Positions 26,501 to 34,900 of a stretch of DNA of 64,000 nt are shown here, in pieces. Source of the stretch: Heligmosomoides polygyrus polygyrus. Taxonomy: Eukaryota > Nematoda > Chromadorea > Rhabditida > Heligmosomidae. Location of the stretch: assembly GCA_947396885.1 (NCBI GenBank), contig OX377201.1:25583923-25647922 (forward strand), written 5' to 3'. A model generated the notes under the pieces. That model did not search any database, was not told the DNA's origin, and was given only the letters and a program-made list of their open reading frames with translations. Every line of letters starts with the position of its first letter. The first letter of the stretch is position 1. A program made the position numbers and the translations under genes.

Positions 26501-27374
26501 GGCTCGGCGAAGAAACTTCTAGGTCCAAAATGCATCAAAGGTTAGATGGATAAAGGGCGGCATTACTCAATCACTATCCCCGCCACGCATTCTACTTGTA
26601 CGGAGTGTCGTGGAGGCGATCTGAATGCGTATTTAGTCATACAATGACCTGCGGTGGCCAGCCGATGAACAAGTCAGCGCTTTATCTTTCCCAGACAAGT
26701 CTGGAACCAATTGACAGACCCAGGAGGGATGGAAGGCTTGGTTGGCCTGGGCGAGAAATCCGAACCAGGAACCTGGTATCGGGGCACGCGACAGCCGGCA
26801 TCTCCTCCAACTGCGCTACACGCGCCCCCGAAATGCATTTAATTTTTTTTTAAATTCAAGACATTCATGAAAACATTAAAATATTCTAGGTGATTTCAAT
26901 AGTTTTTAAAGGAACAGTCCGAATAGGGAGGATGAGACCTGCAACATTAGTGAAGACTAAGGGCAAATGTGATAAACACACTGAGAAAAAATTCCGTTAA
27001 AATTCCGTTAAATTTCTAAAAATTTCCGTTGAGTCGTTAAGCCAGATTTTACCGAAAAATGCCGTTAATTCGTTAAATCCGTTAAATCGTTGAGCGTTAA
27101 ATGTGCACCCCTGATGCCGACCTTTATCCGTCATCCTTAATCACTCTTTGGTATCAGATCTCCAATTAATGCTTCAAAACTACTGAACATTCCTTGCAGG
27201 GAACCGTCCCAGACGGAGCTGTACTCGCAGCTGGTGTCCCTCTATCCGAGCGTCGTTGACGTTGTGAGCTGCACCCGATCCGACCCGGTGCTGGAATCGC
27301 AGCTGATCTCCACGCTGAAGTCATATCAAACCCTGATGCTGTTGCAAGCTGTTCCTCTCAACAAGGATAGCTAG
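2..27374 (+). CDS. mon-2: MON2 homolog (mon-2), partial at 5' end, 39 exons
   Basis: MON2 proteins are large HEAT/ARM-repeat relatives of the BIG/GBF Arf-GEFs without a Sec7 domain; they act at Golgi and endosome membranes in retrograde trafficking. Exons read in phase: 2-169, 336-467, 1750-1860, 1929-2048, 2104-2229, 2328-2411, 2528-2659, 5169-5293, 5353-5468, 5580-5691, 5744-5871, 5932-6031, 6100-6278, 7947-8062, 8126-8205, 8268-8371, 8657-8709, 8791-8873, 10141-10282, 10512-10613, 10672-10853, 11141-11309, 11380-11442, 12270-12419, 12609-12798, 12880-12980, 13381-13445, 13638-13704, 14159-14219, 14284-14423, 17799-17915, 20722-20862, 21674-21802, 21958-22075, 22146-22212, 22292-22476, 22593-22723, 22788-22909, 27200-27374. 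All are GT-AG and give about 1561 residues; human MON2 is about 1717. Family-typical blocks include RPCAADAYLLFK, VCPLVIKLFSP, HHSRDTQQKQWTET, LYMKYSCLSPTTWKLA and VELARTCFDALL. The start codon lies left of the window. A short linker exon between 11442 and 12270 may be missed. No frame break is seen. Confidence -1.
468..1749 (+). other. mon-2 intron 2
   Basis: This 1.3 kb intron contains a diverged SINE-A copy (separate entry). The remaining sequence shows no coding similarity that I recognise. Small open frames on both strands here have no family match. Confidence -1.
560..840 (+). mobile_element. SINE-A copy 1 (diverged tRNA-derived SINE)
   Basis: The block resembling CATCCCTTCGGGGTCGGTGA, followed by the GACCTGTTCATC and CCGCAAGTCATT segments and a TTATTCTTATTATC-like tail, matches the intact copy at 19047. 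The tRNA-like head is poorly preserved. Confidence -1.
2787..3150. mobile_element. MITE with 8-bp target duplication (hAT-like)
   Basis: The ends are inverted copies of GGCGCAAATAGGGTC, followed by a G-rich (right end: C-rich) tract and GGTCACC. Both sides are flanked by the 8-bp direct repeat GATTTTGG (2779-2786 and 3151-3158). An 8-bp duplication fits hAT-type transposition. The element is 364 bp, encodes nothing and lies in the 2660-5168 mon-2 intron. The right arm has a run of about a dozen C that is interrupted in the left arm. Confidence -1.
4245..4833. mobile_element. piggyBac-like MITE (TTAA target)
   Basis: The termini are perfect inverted repeats CCCATTGACGACCGCGCGG. Both are flanked by TTAA (4241-4244 and 4834-4837), the diagnostic piggyBac target duplication. 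The 589 bp element has no transposase frame, so it is non-autonomous. It sits in the same mon-2 intron as the 2.8 kb MITE. Confidence -1.
5487..5533. repeat. (CT)n microsatellite
   Basis: An uninterrupted CT dinucleotide run of about 47 bp lies in the short intron between mon-2 exons 5353-5468 and 5580-5691, about 45 bp upstream of the acceptor, where it also extends the pyrimidine-rich context. Confidence -1.
6279..7946 (+). other. mon-2 intron 13
   Basis: This 1.67 kb intron holds the LINE fragment at 6820-7107. I see nothing else recognisable in 6300-6800 or 7130-7940; the open frames near 7350-7830 overlap in several frames and have no domain. Confidence -1.
6820..7107 (-). pseudogene. 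RTE-type LINE fragment (ORF2 C-terminal end)
   Basis: On the - strand the translation contains the block SSKIRWAGNVMRFADTRW followed by NRIPLDITRTP, the signature of the region after the reverse transcriptase in nematode RTE-like LINEs. After about 6925 the reading continues only in another frame (RWSDFFLKGLDQRSDA), so it is frameshifted and truncated at both ends. It lies antisense to the host gene. Confidence -1.
8874..10140 (+). other. mon-2 intron 18
   Basis: The intron contains the nested palindrome at 9180-9280 and a C homopolymer near 9712-9724. No transposon ends or coding similarity were recognised in the rest. Confidence -1.
9180..9280. repeat. 101-bp nested perfect palindrome
   Basis: A 34-bp perfect palindrome, with half-site CACACCCGACTAGGATA, occurs twice, separated by CCCTC. 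The pair is enclosed by the inverted arms ATTTATGTGCCCTC and GAGGGCACATAAAT. The whole block can fold into one long hairpin or two stacked hairpins. It lies inside a mon-2 intron and no target duplication is evident. Confidence -1.
11938..12170 (+). mobile_element. SINE-A copy 2 (diverged)
   Basis: The order of blocks (GAAGGAGGCG, a box-B-like GGTTCTCATC, CCGATTGGCCACCGCAATTC, CTCCACGATATCGAGATGCG) follows the SINE-A consensus. Head and tail are decayed. It sits in the mon-2 intron before the exon at 12270. Confidence -1.
13705..14158 (+). other. mon-2 intron 28, AT-rich
   Basis: A low-complexity T-rich intron with repeated TTTTAATT motifs. Nothing else is seen. Confidence -1.
14886..15215. 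repeat. TTCGAA-rich 41-bp satellite, tract 1
   Basis: About 3.5 units of a 41-bp period are visible between 14950 and 15100; each contains AAATCGCGTTTTTCGAATGT followed by ATTCGAATTCGAAT. Flanking sequence is dense in ATTCGAAT. Because the period is not a multiple of 3, phenylalanine/serine/arginine-rich reading frames appear in all three frames; they are not genes. Related tracts lie at 17405, 34800, 48785 and 61795. Confidence -1.
16268..16675. repeat. 118-bp tandem repeat, about 3.5 copies
   Basis: GGACTTCACAAAGGGGAGGC recurs at 118-bp intervals (about 16268, 16386, 16504, 16622). Each unit carries GTTATCGATCGATTTTATCG. Copies differ by few bases, implying recent expansion or homogenisation. 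It lies in the 14424-17798 mon-2 intron. Open frames across it are artefacts of the repeat. Confidence -1.
16886..16962. repeat. Short tandem duplication
   Basis: A segment beginning GAGCAGGACAGACTTGCTAC and ending TTTTCATGTAGTA occurs twice in a row, identical or nearly so, in the same mon-2 intron. Confidence -1.
17405..17660. repeat. TTCGAA-rich 41-bp satellite, tract 2
   Basis: This is a near copy of tract 1 at 14886, with the same unit order and the same downstream segment TGCTCGAAAATTTTCGGTAT. It ends about 140 bp before the mon-2 exon at 17799. Confidence -1.
18749..18962. repeat. Inner fold-back repeat
   Basis: GCTGAAACTT at the left is matched by AAGTTTCAGC at the right, and GGGGTGCTGATCACGAATCT by its complement at about 18922-18941. 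It is an imperfect hairpin of about 210 bp inside the long-TIR element. Confidence -1.
19047..19347 (+). mobile_element. SINE-A copy 3 (reference copy, tRNA-derived)
   Basis: This intact copy is bounded by a perfect 13-bp target duplication, TACATAACTATAG (19034-19046 and 19348-19360). It has a pol III-like box A (GTGTAGCGTAGTCGG) near the start, a box B-like GGTTCGGATTT about 50 bp later, a 200-bp unrelated body and a tail of TATCCTT repeats. That architecture is a tRNA-derived SINE. Confidence -1.
20863..21673 (+). other. mon-2 intron 32, no feature recognised
   Basis: An 0.8 kb AT-rich intron. I see no transposon ends, tandem repeat or coding similarity. Confidence -1.
23157..23344. mobile_element. 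MITE, GGCCAGATTCATCAAC family, complete copy
   Basis: The left end GGGGCCAGATTCATCAACG is mirrored at the right by GTTGATGAATCTGGTCC. The unit is about 190 bp and non-coding. Related partial copies occur near 30710 and 62758. Target duplication is not clear. Confidence -1.
23400..23905 (+). pseudogene. RTE-type LINE fragment, internally deleted
   Basis: Frame-shifting translation gives LSDFNRVCGNVGVQWNLTK (post-catalytic reverse transcriptase region), then REVNMANDLAPELGRRKR, then SSKIRWAGHV. Order and spacing match the C-terminal half of a nematode RTE-like ORF2, with a deletion between the first two blocks and several frame changes. Confidence -1.
23924..24060 (-). mobile_element. SINE-B copy 1 (tRNA-like)
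   Basis: On the - strand a tRNA-like module ends in a T-arm CGAGTCCCGCCTGGCGCAAG; the usual GGGTTCG is changed here (GCATTCGAGTCC). The flanks AACATCCAC and TGTTAAATGGATG are shared with other copies at 30963 and 37121. Confidence -1.
24070..25380 (+). other. mon-2 last intron, unassigned part
   Basis: A GC-rich stretch (about 24440-25200) with overlapping open frames on both strands, none with a recognisable domain. No transposon boundaries were identified. It may be an older repeat, but I cannot support a call. Confidence -1.
25648..27113. mobile_element. Non-autonomous hAT element
   Basis: The termini are CAGGGGTGCACA and TGTGCACCCCTG, the classic hAT end type, with an 8-bp target duplication ATGCCGAC (25640-25647, 27114-27121). 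Both subterminal regions carry many CGTTAAAT motifs in opposite orientations, as expected of transposase-binding repeats. The 1466 bp include a SINE-A; no transposase frame remains. Confidence -1.
26537..26829 (-). mobile_element. SINE-A copy 5 (inside the hAT)
   Basis: Full-length reverse-oriented copy. Head complement GCGCTACACGCGCCC at the right, box B complement AAATCCGAACCAGGAACC, and an ATCCATCTAAC-type tail at the left. Flanked by AAATGCAT on both sides (about 26528 and 26831). Confidence -1.
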
Positions 27375-27875
27375 ATGTTGCCCGATTCTCGCCAGATGCT
27401 TGTAAATTCTAATTAAATTCTAAGTACGTCTAGATCATAACCTAAACACCTCCAGCACTTCTACACTGCGCACCGTAATAACTTACCAAAATCATTGCAT
27501 AGATCGTTTCCATGTATTGCATACATTTACGTTTCCTCTGTTGTTCTACTTGTTCCATTACACGAAAAGAATATATTTGTTGTTAGCGTACTATACCGGT
27601 GCTTTTGTCGAGTTCTGTGCTATTTATTGTAAGAACGTGATGCGATGTGATGCACCTTTCGTGTATGTGTTCAGCAGCACAAAGCGTTTGCTGTGCCGCC
27701 ATGACCGCCTTGACATTCCTCTTCTTCATCTGATGCGATTTGCTCTCTTCTTTCTCCTCGGTGTATAGTATGTTGTGGATAAATAGGGTTCAACAGCGGT
27801 CTGTGTCTTGTGTTGGAGCTAGCACGTGATTGAAGCCACTGCAAAGTTCTTTCAAAAACAGTCCAAGTTCGACTT
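27375..27875 (+). other. mon-2 3' flank / intergenic start
   Basis: Directly after the mon-2 stop codon. An ATTAAA at about 27412 could serve as a poly(A) signal. A + strand open frame at 27517-27768 is hydrophobic and low-complexity, with no family match; I do not call it a gene. Confidence -1.
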
Positions 27876-28863
27876 TCGATAAACCTTGGCACATTGATTT
27901 CAGATCGATGTTGAATTGTTGAGCTGGTGGCCAAGGTTGGTATCACGTTTATCCAACTCGGCTTACGTTTCGGCGACCTCGCCTTCGTCAGAGCCTAAAA
28001 AAGTCGAAAACATTTATGAACTGTCCTAAACACCATTTCATCCTACAGGGTACTAATCTTAAGGAGAGATAGGGACAAGATCGAACATAACAGTTATGAA
28101 GGAACGGAAGGCGTTAAAGGTGGATGCCGAGATGGACCACCATCAGCCAAAGCTGGACTTGAACGTGGTTGAATGAGTCTACCCTGCGAGACAACCCGAC
28201 TTAAATACCCTGGAGTCAGACCAAGTAGATTAGAACCCGCAGAGCTGGACGAAGGGTGCCAGTTCTTAGGCTACCGCAAGACATTCCTCCTTCCGGTTGA
28301 CCTTGGGATTCCCAGCCGTGATCCAGAGCGCCTCAAGGGTCTTGCGCGCCGATATATCACTCTCTCGAGCTAAAGTCGACACAGCAACCTGCAGCATTGC
28401 GCCCGCATGGCATCGAACCCTGTGCTCTCCCGTGGAGTGTGCGGACATTGCCCTTTCTAAGGCCGTCCAAATGCTCCTTAATCCTGATAGGGGCCTGCTC
28501 GTTTCCCCTATGTGGACATCAGCACACTCATTGCATGACATATTGTAGACAACTCAAGAGGTCATGCAATCCCCCTTCTTCCCATTGGGACACACAACAC
28601 AGGACGGAGTGGAACATGTCCTGCCATAGGCACGGTTCCGAATCAGCTGCGCCTTCATGATTCTCTATCTCTATTTCCTATCTCTCTATCTCTTCCTAGA
28701 TTAGTACCCTGTAGGATGAAATGGTGTTTGGGAGGACAGTCTTATAAATGTTTTCGACTTTTTCAGGCTTGGTCGCCGAAACGTAAGCCGAGTTGGGTAA
28801 GCGTGATACCAACCTTGGCTACCAGCTCAACAGTTCAACATCAATCTGAAATCTATCAAAGAC
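27876..28863 (-). mobile_element. Penelope-like element remnant with inverted terminal repeats
   Basis: Two arms of about 165-185 bp (27876-28061 and 28699-28863) are inverted copies, sharing for example TGTAGGATGAAATGGTGTTT and CGAAACGTAAGCCGAGTTGG. Between them the - strand encodes a GIY-YIG-type fragment (separate entry). Inverted terminal repeats plus a GIY-YIG nuclease are features of Penelope-like retroelements. The reverse transcriptase is absent, so this is a deletion derivative. It lies between mon-2 and the recognisable part of ASNSD1. Confidence -1.
28266..28541 (-). pseudogene. GIY-YIG endonuclease fragment of a Penelope-like element
   Basis: The frame starts CNECADVHIGETSRPLSGLR, matching the C..C....YIGET.R.L pattern of GIY-YIG domains in Penelope-like elements, and ends with the family-typical RKTLEALWITAGNPKVNRKE. 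The tyrosine of YIG is histidine here and upstream polymerase is missing, so it is not expected to be functional. Confidence -1.
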
Positions 28864-28905
28864 GTCTTTTCATGTTGTTTATGGTAAACTGAGCGTTTTC
28901 GGTGC

Positions 28906-31900
28906 ATGGATGGTGAGTGGTGCTTTCGTTTATCGAAGCGGTCGGCTGTCTACGTGGTCAACGGTGAGACAGAACGAAGCGTTTCGGATAGGCTACTGAT
29001 TCTTTCGGGGCGATTTGTTGAAGGTCGGTCCTGAGCTGTAACCAGGAAAAATTGGAAGTGCACTGAAGTACTTTTAGAACCGAACGAGCTCGACAGCCTG
29101 CAAGATTCCGCCGAGATAGTACGTGTACTCATGGAAAGATCGGGTGCATGGAGCTTGGTGTATTACCGAGTGAGTTTTCAGGAAGCTGGTTAGACTAGGT
29201 TGGACTGTTGTCCGGCTCGTCTACCTTTGTTCTAGGTCATCCCATTAAATAAGGGCGGATTTGTTCAAAGACCAGTCAATGAGACCTAACGGCCGCATTG
29301 ATTGCTGGCTGGGATGTAATGAACCTGCGGCTACAGGCCTACTAACTATTTTAAGCAACAACAAAAAAAAATCGGTAAACAATCAAGTTTATTGACAAGC
29401 ACACGTCAACACACGTCACTAAACATGAAGGAGCCCCGAACAGTCCGGCAGAGAGAGAGAGGGAAAGGCTCTATTCTAGCGACAGGGAAAGGTAGACGAA
29501 AAAGGAGAAAGTCCGCTTGCGGAGTAACAACATTCTAGACATTGGATAGGACGCGGATTCGGGTAATTATAATCCGTACTTTTCAAACCCGGCTAAAAGC
29601 ATTATGCGAACAATGGCATTTTTGAAAAGCCCCTGATCTTGGGATGATTCAGGTAAGAATAGCCTCAACAGGAAGAATTTTCGCATGAACCAAATAACTG
29701 ATTTATCTTCGTTTCGTAAGTTGCTCTAGCTGTAGACCAAGATTGGTGTCGTCCTTTTGTTAGGCTTACGTTTCTTTTTTGATTTATCTTTGAACTAGCT
29801 AGCCGTTCAGCGGCCTAGCGGCCGCCGACGACGGGTTGGAGGCTTCGACCCCAAACCCCGAGAAGAGAACGCTCCGACCATCTTCTTTTCCCAACTTTTA
29901 GGCCTTCATACTTTCATTGCGATGAAGAACTGGTTTTACTATATAGAGTACAGCCGTCAGAGCGACCTGTCGGCTACATTGACGGCTTCTCAACGGCTTC
30001 GCCGTAGTAATAACTTCTCATCATCAATTTTAGCTGCAACCTGTGTCAAGGTTACTGCAGGAAGAATACCTTAACTGCATAGATTGCGGCAAGTTAGAAA
30101 GAAACAGAAAAAAATGAACGACATCCATGTATAATTTGATCAATATCGATTGATGTTGATCGATACTTCAACTGCAAACTTCAGATTGGTGTTCAGCGAC
30201 CTCGATTACCCCCAGGGCTGAAGTTTCGTGCCCTTTGAAGGCCATCCTCAAAAAATCGATAATATCGATCGATATCGATTGTTTCCCCTGATGTGAACGC
30301 CTCCCGTCGATGATCGTCTAAATGCCCAGGCACGGTTGCCGAAGTGTTCGGCACGGCACGTCTACGGTTCACCATGCACGGTTGCCGACGTGTAGGGCAC
30401 GTCTTCTGAGTCCCTACGCTCCCCACTTGGTCTTCATTCATATTCTGATGCGCTGCCCGCTGAATATATCGTGAACTTGGATGATCTGCCGCCAATTTAT
30501 ACGTTCGCCAGCAATCGCCCATGGTTAAGCTGAAAGAAAACCCAGCTGGCATACGCCGCACTGTCGTAGGCATCTCTTGGCTTCAGTCCACCCTCACCGT
30601 GACGGACACGTAACATTAGCCGATTATATTTAGGTAAGATCCCATATCGCACATCCCAATCGGACTGGACATAAGATTTCTTATCAAAATCAGTTATCTG
30701 AACTATTCAAAAGGCCGACCTCAACGACTTACAGAATTTAACAGAGATAATACAGCCGAAATCCCAGCTAGCGCGGCTTATCAAGCGATGTAGTGAAACA
30801 CTTCGTTCCACTACCAGGTATTTCGGCTGTATTTTCTCAGTTATATTACTGTAAGTCATTAATGAATCCGGGCTCTGGTGAAAATCACCGGAGTGCCGAC
30901 CCGACGGATCCGAGTTATCCGAATCGGCGCCGGATCCAATGTCTACAACATCCCTGAAAGCTGTTAAATGGATGTTTAGTTACGATCAAAACTTTTGTGC
31001 CAAGCGGGGTTCGAGCCCTCAACCCCCGCTTTTCGGTCGGGTTGCTTCTCCTTACATCATCGACGCCGCTCGGTGGCAAATAACATCCACGATACCCTTA
31101 TAACGTATCAGCACTCACCCATGATATTGGAATGAGCCGGCTGCTGATGTCAGCATGGAACCGGTTAAGCTGAAAGTGTTACTAGAAACGATTCATTTAC
31201 ACGTTTTCTTAAGCCCAGAGCTATGGAGGTTATCTGTTGTTAGATGGATGTAAGTATATTTGCAGTTTTTCAGTTGTTTAAGGCTTTCAGTTTGACGGGC
31301 TCTTTGATGAAATCAGTGTCACGGCTGATATCACGGCTGAGTGCTGACAGGTGATTGCTACTAGGGAGATATTGTGGATGCTATGTTCCGGTAAACAGCA
31401 CCGATGGTGTAAGGCGTAGCCTTCCGACCGGAAGGCGGAGAATGCGGGTTCGAGTCCTGCCTGATGAAGGAGCTTTAGTCCTAAGTAAACATCCATCTGA
31501 CAACTGATAATCTCCATAATAGTCGCTCTAGGCTTAGGCAAGACAGTGTGTAAATGATTCCTAGGAGTCTTTTCATATATTTACCGGTTGGCTGAAACCA
31601 CTGCTGTCATTGCTACAACATTCTGGGGGCACTCAAGAGTCCTCCCGGGAAGAGACGCCCAAGCTCATTACAGGGAGTTCGCCTCAGATCCCTATTATCA
31701 CTATTGCAACCAATAATATAAAACACAGAGGATGAAGGGTAAAGGACGGCGTCAATCAGTCCTTCTTATCGTTAGATTCAGTATGTCGTGGAGGCAATCT
31801 CAATGCGTATTTGGCCTACACAATGGCTTGTGATGGCCAGCCGATGAGCAAGTCAGCGCTTTATCCTTCACGGACAAGTCTGTTACCAGTTCACCGACCC

Positions 31901-34900
31901 CCAAGGGATGGAAGGCGTTGTTGGCCATGACAGGGAATTCGAGCCGAGAACCCAGAATCAGGTACACGCGACAGTTGGCACCTCCTCCGACTGCGTTCCA
32001 TGCGTCCTAATCTATAAATATAGGACAAATAATATTTTACTTTCATTGGTACTTTTTTTAGCTGCCTTATATTGCTTCCTTGACAGAAATACGAAATTAA
32101 GCGATAAAACGATTCATTTAAAATGAGCAGAAAAGGGATAGCACAGTTTGTTCTTAATTCGGAGTAAAAGAAAATAGTCTGTTTTTCGCAATTATCCATA
32201 TGTGTGGGCGCGTGGTAGCACTGCCGGAATAGGGCTGCTGTTGCATCCACTCCAATTCAGTGTTCATGGTTAGGATTTTCCGCCTAGGTCAGGCTTCCGT
32301 CCCTCCAGGTCGGTGAATTCGTGCTACACTCTGACACTCTTCGTCTGAGAAGTGTAAAACCCTGACTTGTCCATCGTCTGGCCACCAAAAGATCGGACAA
32401 ATAGGCATTCAGATTGCCTCCATGATATTACGTGGAATTTGGATGCGTGGCACATTCCAAAAGGATTTGATTAACGATGTCATTTATTCTATATTCCTCA
32501 ACAATTAAAAATGGAATGGAATTGTTTATTTACAGATCCGTTCTGTGTTACAGCCGCCCTGTAAACAGAAGGCCATGATGAAAGGCGTAATCTCTTTCTT
32601 TCCAGCCCGATCTCAACAGTGTTTTCGTGGGTCGAGACGTGTTTGGAAGGTTGAGCTTGGTATTCGCTGTTGATGGCGACGATATCATCATATCTGACGT
32701 CGTGCAGAGCGTTGGCAGTGTTTGTTAATTTTTTACTGTTCCCAATTTTTCTCAGTAGTGGCGAGGACAGTTTTCGTGCTGTTGGAAGTGTTAATGTTTT
32801 TTTTTTCGAAAATCATTGGGCTGCAATTTAAGAGGGCGATGGACTGAAGACCTTCGGCGTATGGTGAAAACTGTTTTATCCATTGACCAGCGTCCGTCGC
32901 CGGCTTCGCCGGCGCCGTACGCTGGACATGCGGGCCACGCCAGGCTTGCCGGCTTCGCCGGCTTCAGGTGTGGCGGGCCACGCTAGGAACGTAGTCCAAA
33001 CGTAGCTAGGGATGACTCCTCAGCCAGCGTCTCTCGCCGGCTTCGCCGGTGCCGTACGCTGGACATGCGGGCCACGCCAGGCTTGCCGGCTTCGCCGGCT
33101 TCGGGTGTGGCAGGCCACGCTGGGGAACGTAGTCCAAACGTAGCTAGGGATGACTCCTCAGCCAGCGTCTCTCGCCGGCTTCGCCGGTGCCGTACGCTGG
33201 ACGTGCGGGCCACGCAAGGCTTGCCGGCTTCGGGTGTGGCAGACCACGCTAGGAACGTAGCCCAATCATAGTTTGGGATACTTCTTCAGCCAGGGTCTCT
33301 CGCCGGCTTCGCGCCGTGCGCTGGACGTGCGGGCCACGTCAGGCTTGCCGGCTTCGGGTATGGCGGGCCACGCTAGGAACGTAGTCCATAGCATGTGCAT
33401 AGATTGAAACAGAAATGAAAATGGGTGAGGAAAAGGTCAGCTGCAGTGTGAAAATACAGAAATGCAGACGAAAGTGGAGTAAGGGACGGATGCAAAAATG
33501 AAGTGAAAATGGAGGGTGAAGGTGAATGAACCCGTACCGAGAGCAATCGCACAATGTTCTCTGCTTTGCATCCCTTTGGCAGTCTGTTCATAAACACATT
33601 AGATGGGATCAACATGCCACCATCGACAGTTCATGCGCCGTCAGCAGTAAACATCCTCGCGGCGCAACGGACGCGGCGGACTTATCGCGGCGGACGCGGC
33701 GAGCGCGGCTGGCTTGAGCGCGGCGGACGTGGCAAGCTTCAGCGCAGCCGACGCAGCGAACGCAGCGGATGCGGCAGACGTAGCGGACGTAGCCGACGCA
33801 GCCGACGCAGCGAACGCGGGGAACGCGGCGGGCTTCATCGCAGCGTGCGCGGCCGGCTTCACATAAGAGTGCATGTTGGCTTCACGTAAGAGTGCATGCT
33901 GGCTTCACATAAGAGTGCATATTGGCTTCACATAAGAGTGCAAACATGTCGTCGGACAGTGACTCATGCCTCTCTCGATTATATATGGTAATAATGATGA
34001 TGATGATGATTTCAGACGAGGTGGAGCGAAGTGCCATATGCTCAAGTATGCCTGATTGTCGGCGAAACCCGGAGAGCTGTGTGCACATCCTATCTGCCTG
34101 TCTATCCTGACGGCGTATTGGAGCCGTGGGCGGAGATCTTCTCATCATTTACCTTGGAATACTCGCCAGTAAAAGATGACCTCCTGAAGGTGATTTGTTT
34201 CCTTCAGTATTAGCGGCCCATTCTTATGATGACGCACTAGGGAGCAAGAAGTTGGTAGTCGCTGTTGGGGATGAAGCCACCTTAATAAATATAACTGTTG
34301 GGTTAGATCTTATAAGTGCAGCTCAATGTTGTGCGAGTCGAACTTGTATTAACCTAGCGAGCGAAGAATGAGAGTTTGCAAACTATGGGTTTGTTGGACC
34401 ACAGTCTCTATATTTAGTACCCCCGCCTATGACAGTAATATCGGAGAAAACTCCGCCAAGGTGTTTATCGAAAAAGTTGTAGTATAATAGATACATGATT
34501 CTTGCGATGGATGCCGGGGCTAACATTTCTAGCTATCAGATGCTAATAGATGTTTCAGATGTCACGCGAGATCAGCGGCAGTATCAGTGATATCGAGGAC
34601 GTGTTCTTGGATCGACTAGTCGACGCCACTTGTTCAATGCTTCCATGTGGTAATCTTCAATTTTTGCTCCTCCGAAAGGTGTTTGCTTTGAAGGCACGGT
34701 GGATCCATCATAGTCGGGAGGCGCAACCGTAAAGTGTCAGTTGCGCACGTCATACTATGCTACACAACCACAATATAGTTGTGTTCTCGGAAATTTCCCG
34801 ATTATTTGAATTGTTTCGAATGCTTACAAATTTCGAAAAATTGAATCAGAATACATTCAAAAAAGGCGATTTTTTTGGAAAATCGAATTTGAATACATTC

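Larger units (their letters stand above)
25385..27142 (+). mobile_element. SINE-A copy 4, split by a hAT element
   Basis: The SINE runs 25385-25647 (box A GAGAGGTAGCGCAGTAGGAG, box B GTGGTTCGGGTC) and resumes at 27122 with its CTTTATCCGTCATCCTTAATC tail. The hAT element occupies 25648-27113 and the 8 bp ATGCCGAC is repeated at both junctions. It sits in the last mon-2 intron. Confidence -1.
29170..32605 (+). other. ASNSD1 intron (3.4 kb), repeat-filled
   Basis: Contains the composite repeat at 29815-30420, a MITE copy at 30710, SINE-B and fold-back sequences at 30963-31570, and SINE-A copies at 31728 and 32206. I see no gene. The - strand frame at 30193-30573 lies in repeat sequence. Confidence -1.

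Noticed and set aside
27517..27768. 83-residue hydrophobic frame after mon-2
   Set aside because: Low-complexity Phe/Leu/Tyr-rich translation of 3' flanking sequence, with no family match.
30193..30573. 126-residue - strand frame
   Set aside because: Lies wholly within composite repeat X and adjacent intron sequence, with no domain.
32890..33390. CRISPR-like array
   Set aside because: Units are about 140 bp without unique spacers, in a eukaryotic intron; it is a minisatellite.
33554..33889. Arg/Gly-rich and Ala/Ser-rich frames
   Set aside because: Both strands read through the same degenerate GC-rich short repeat.
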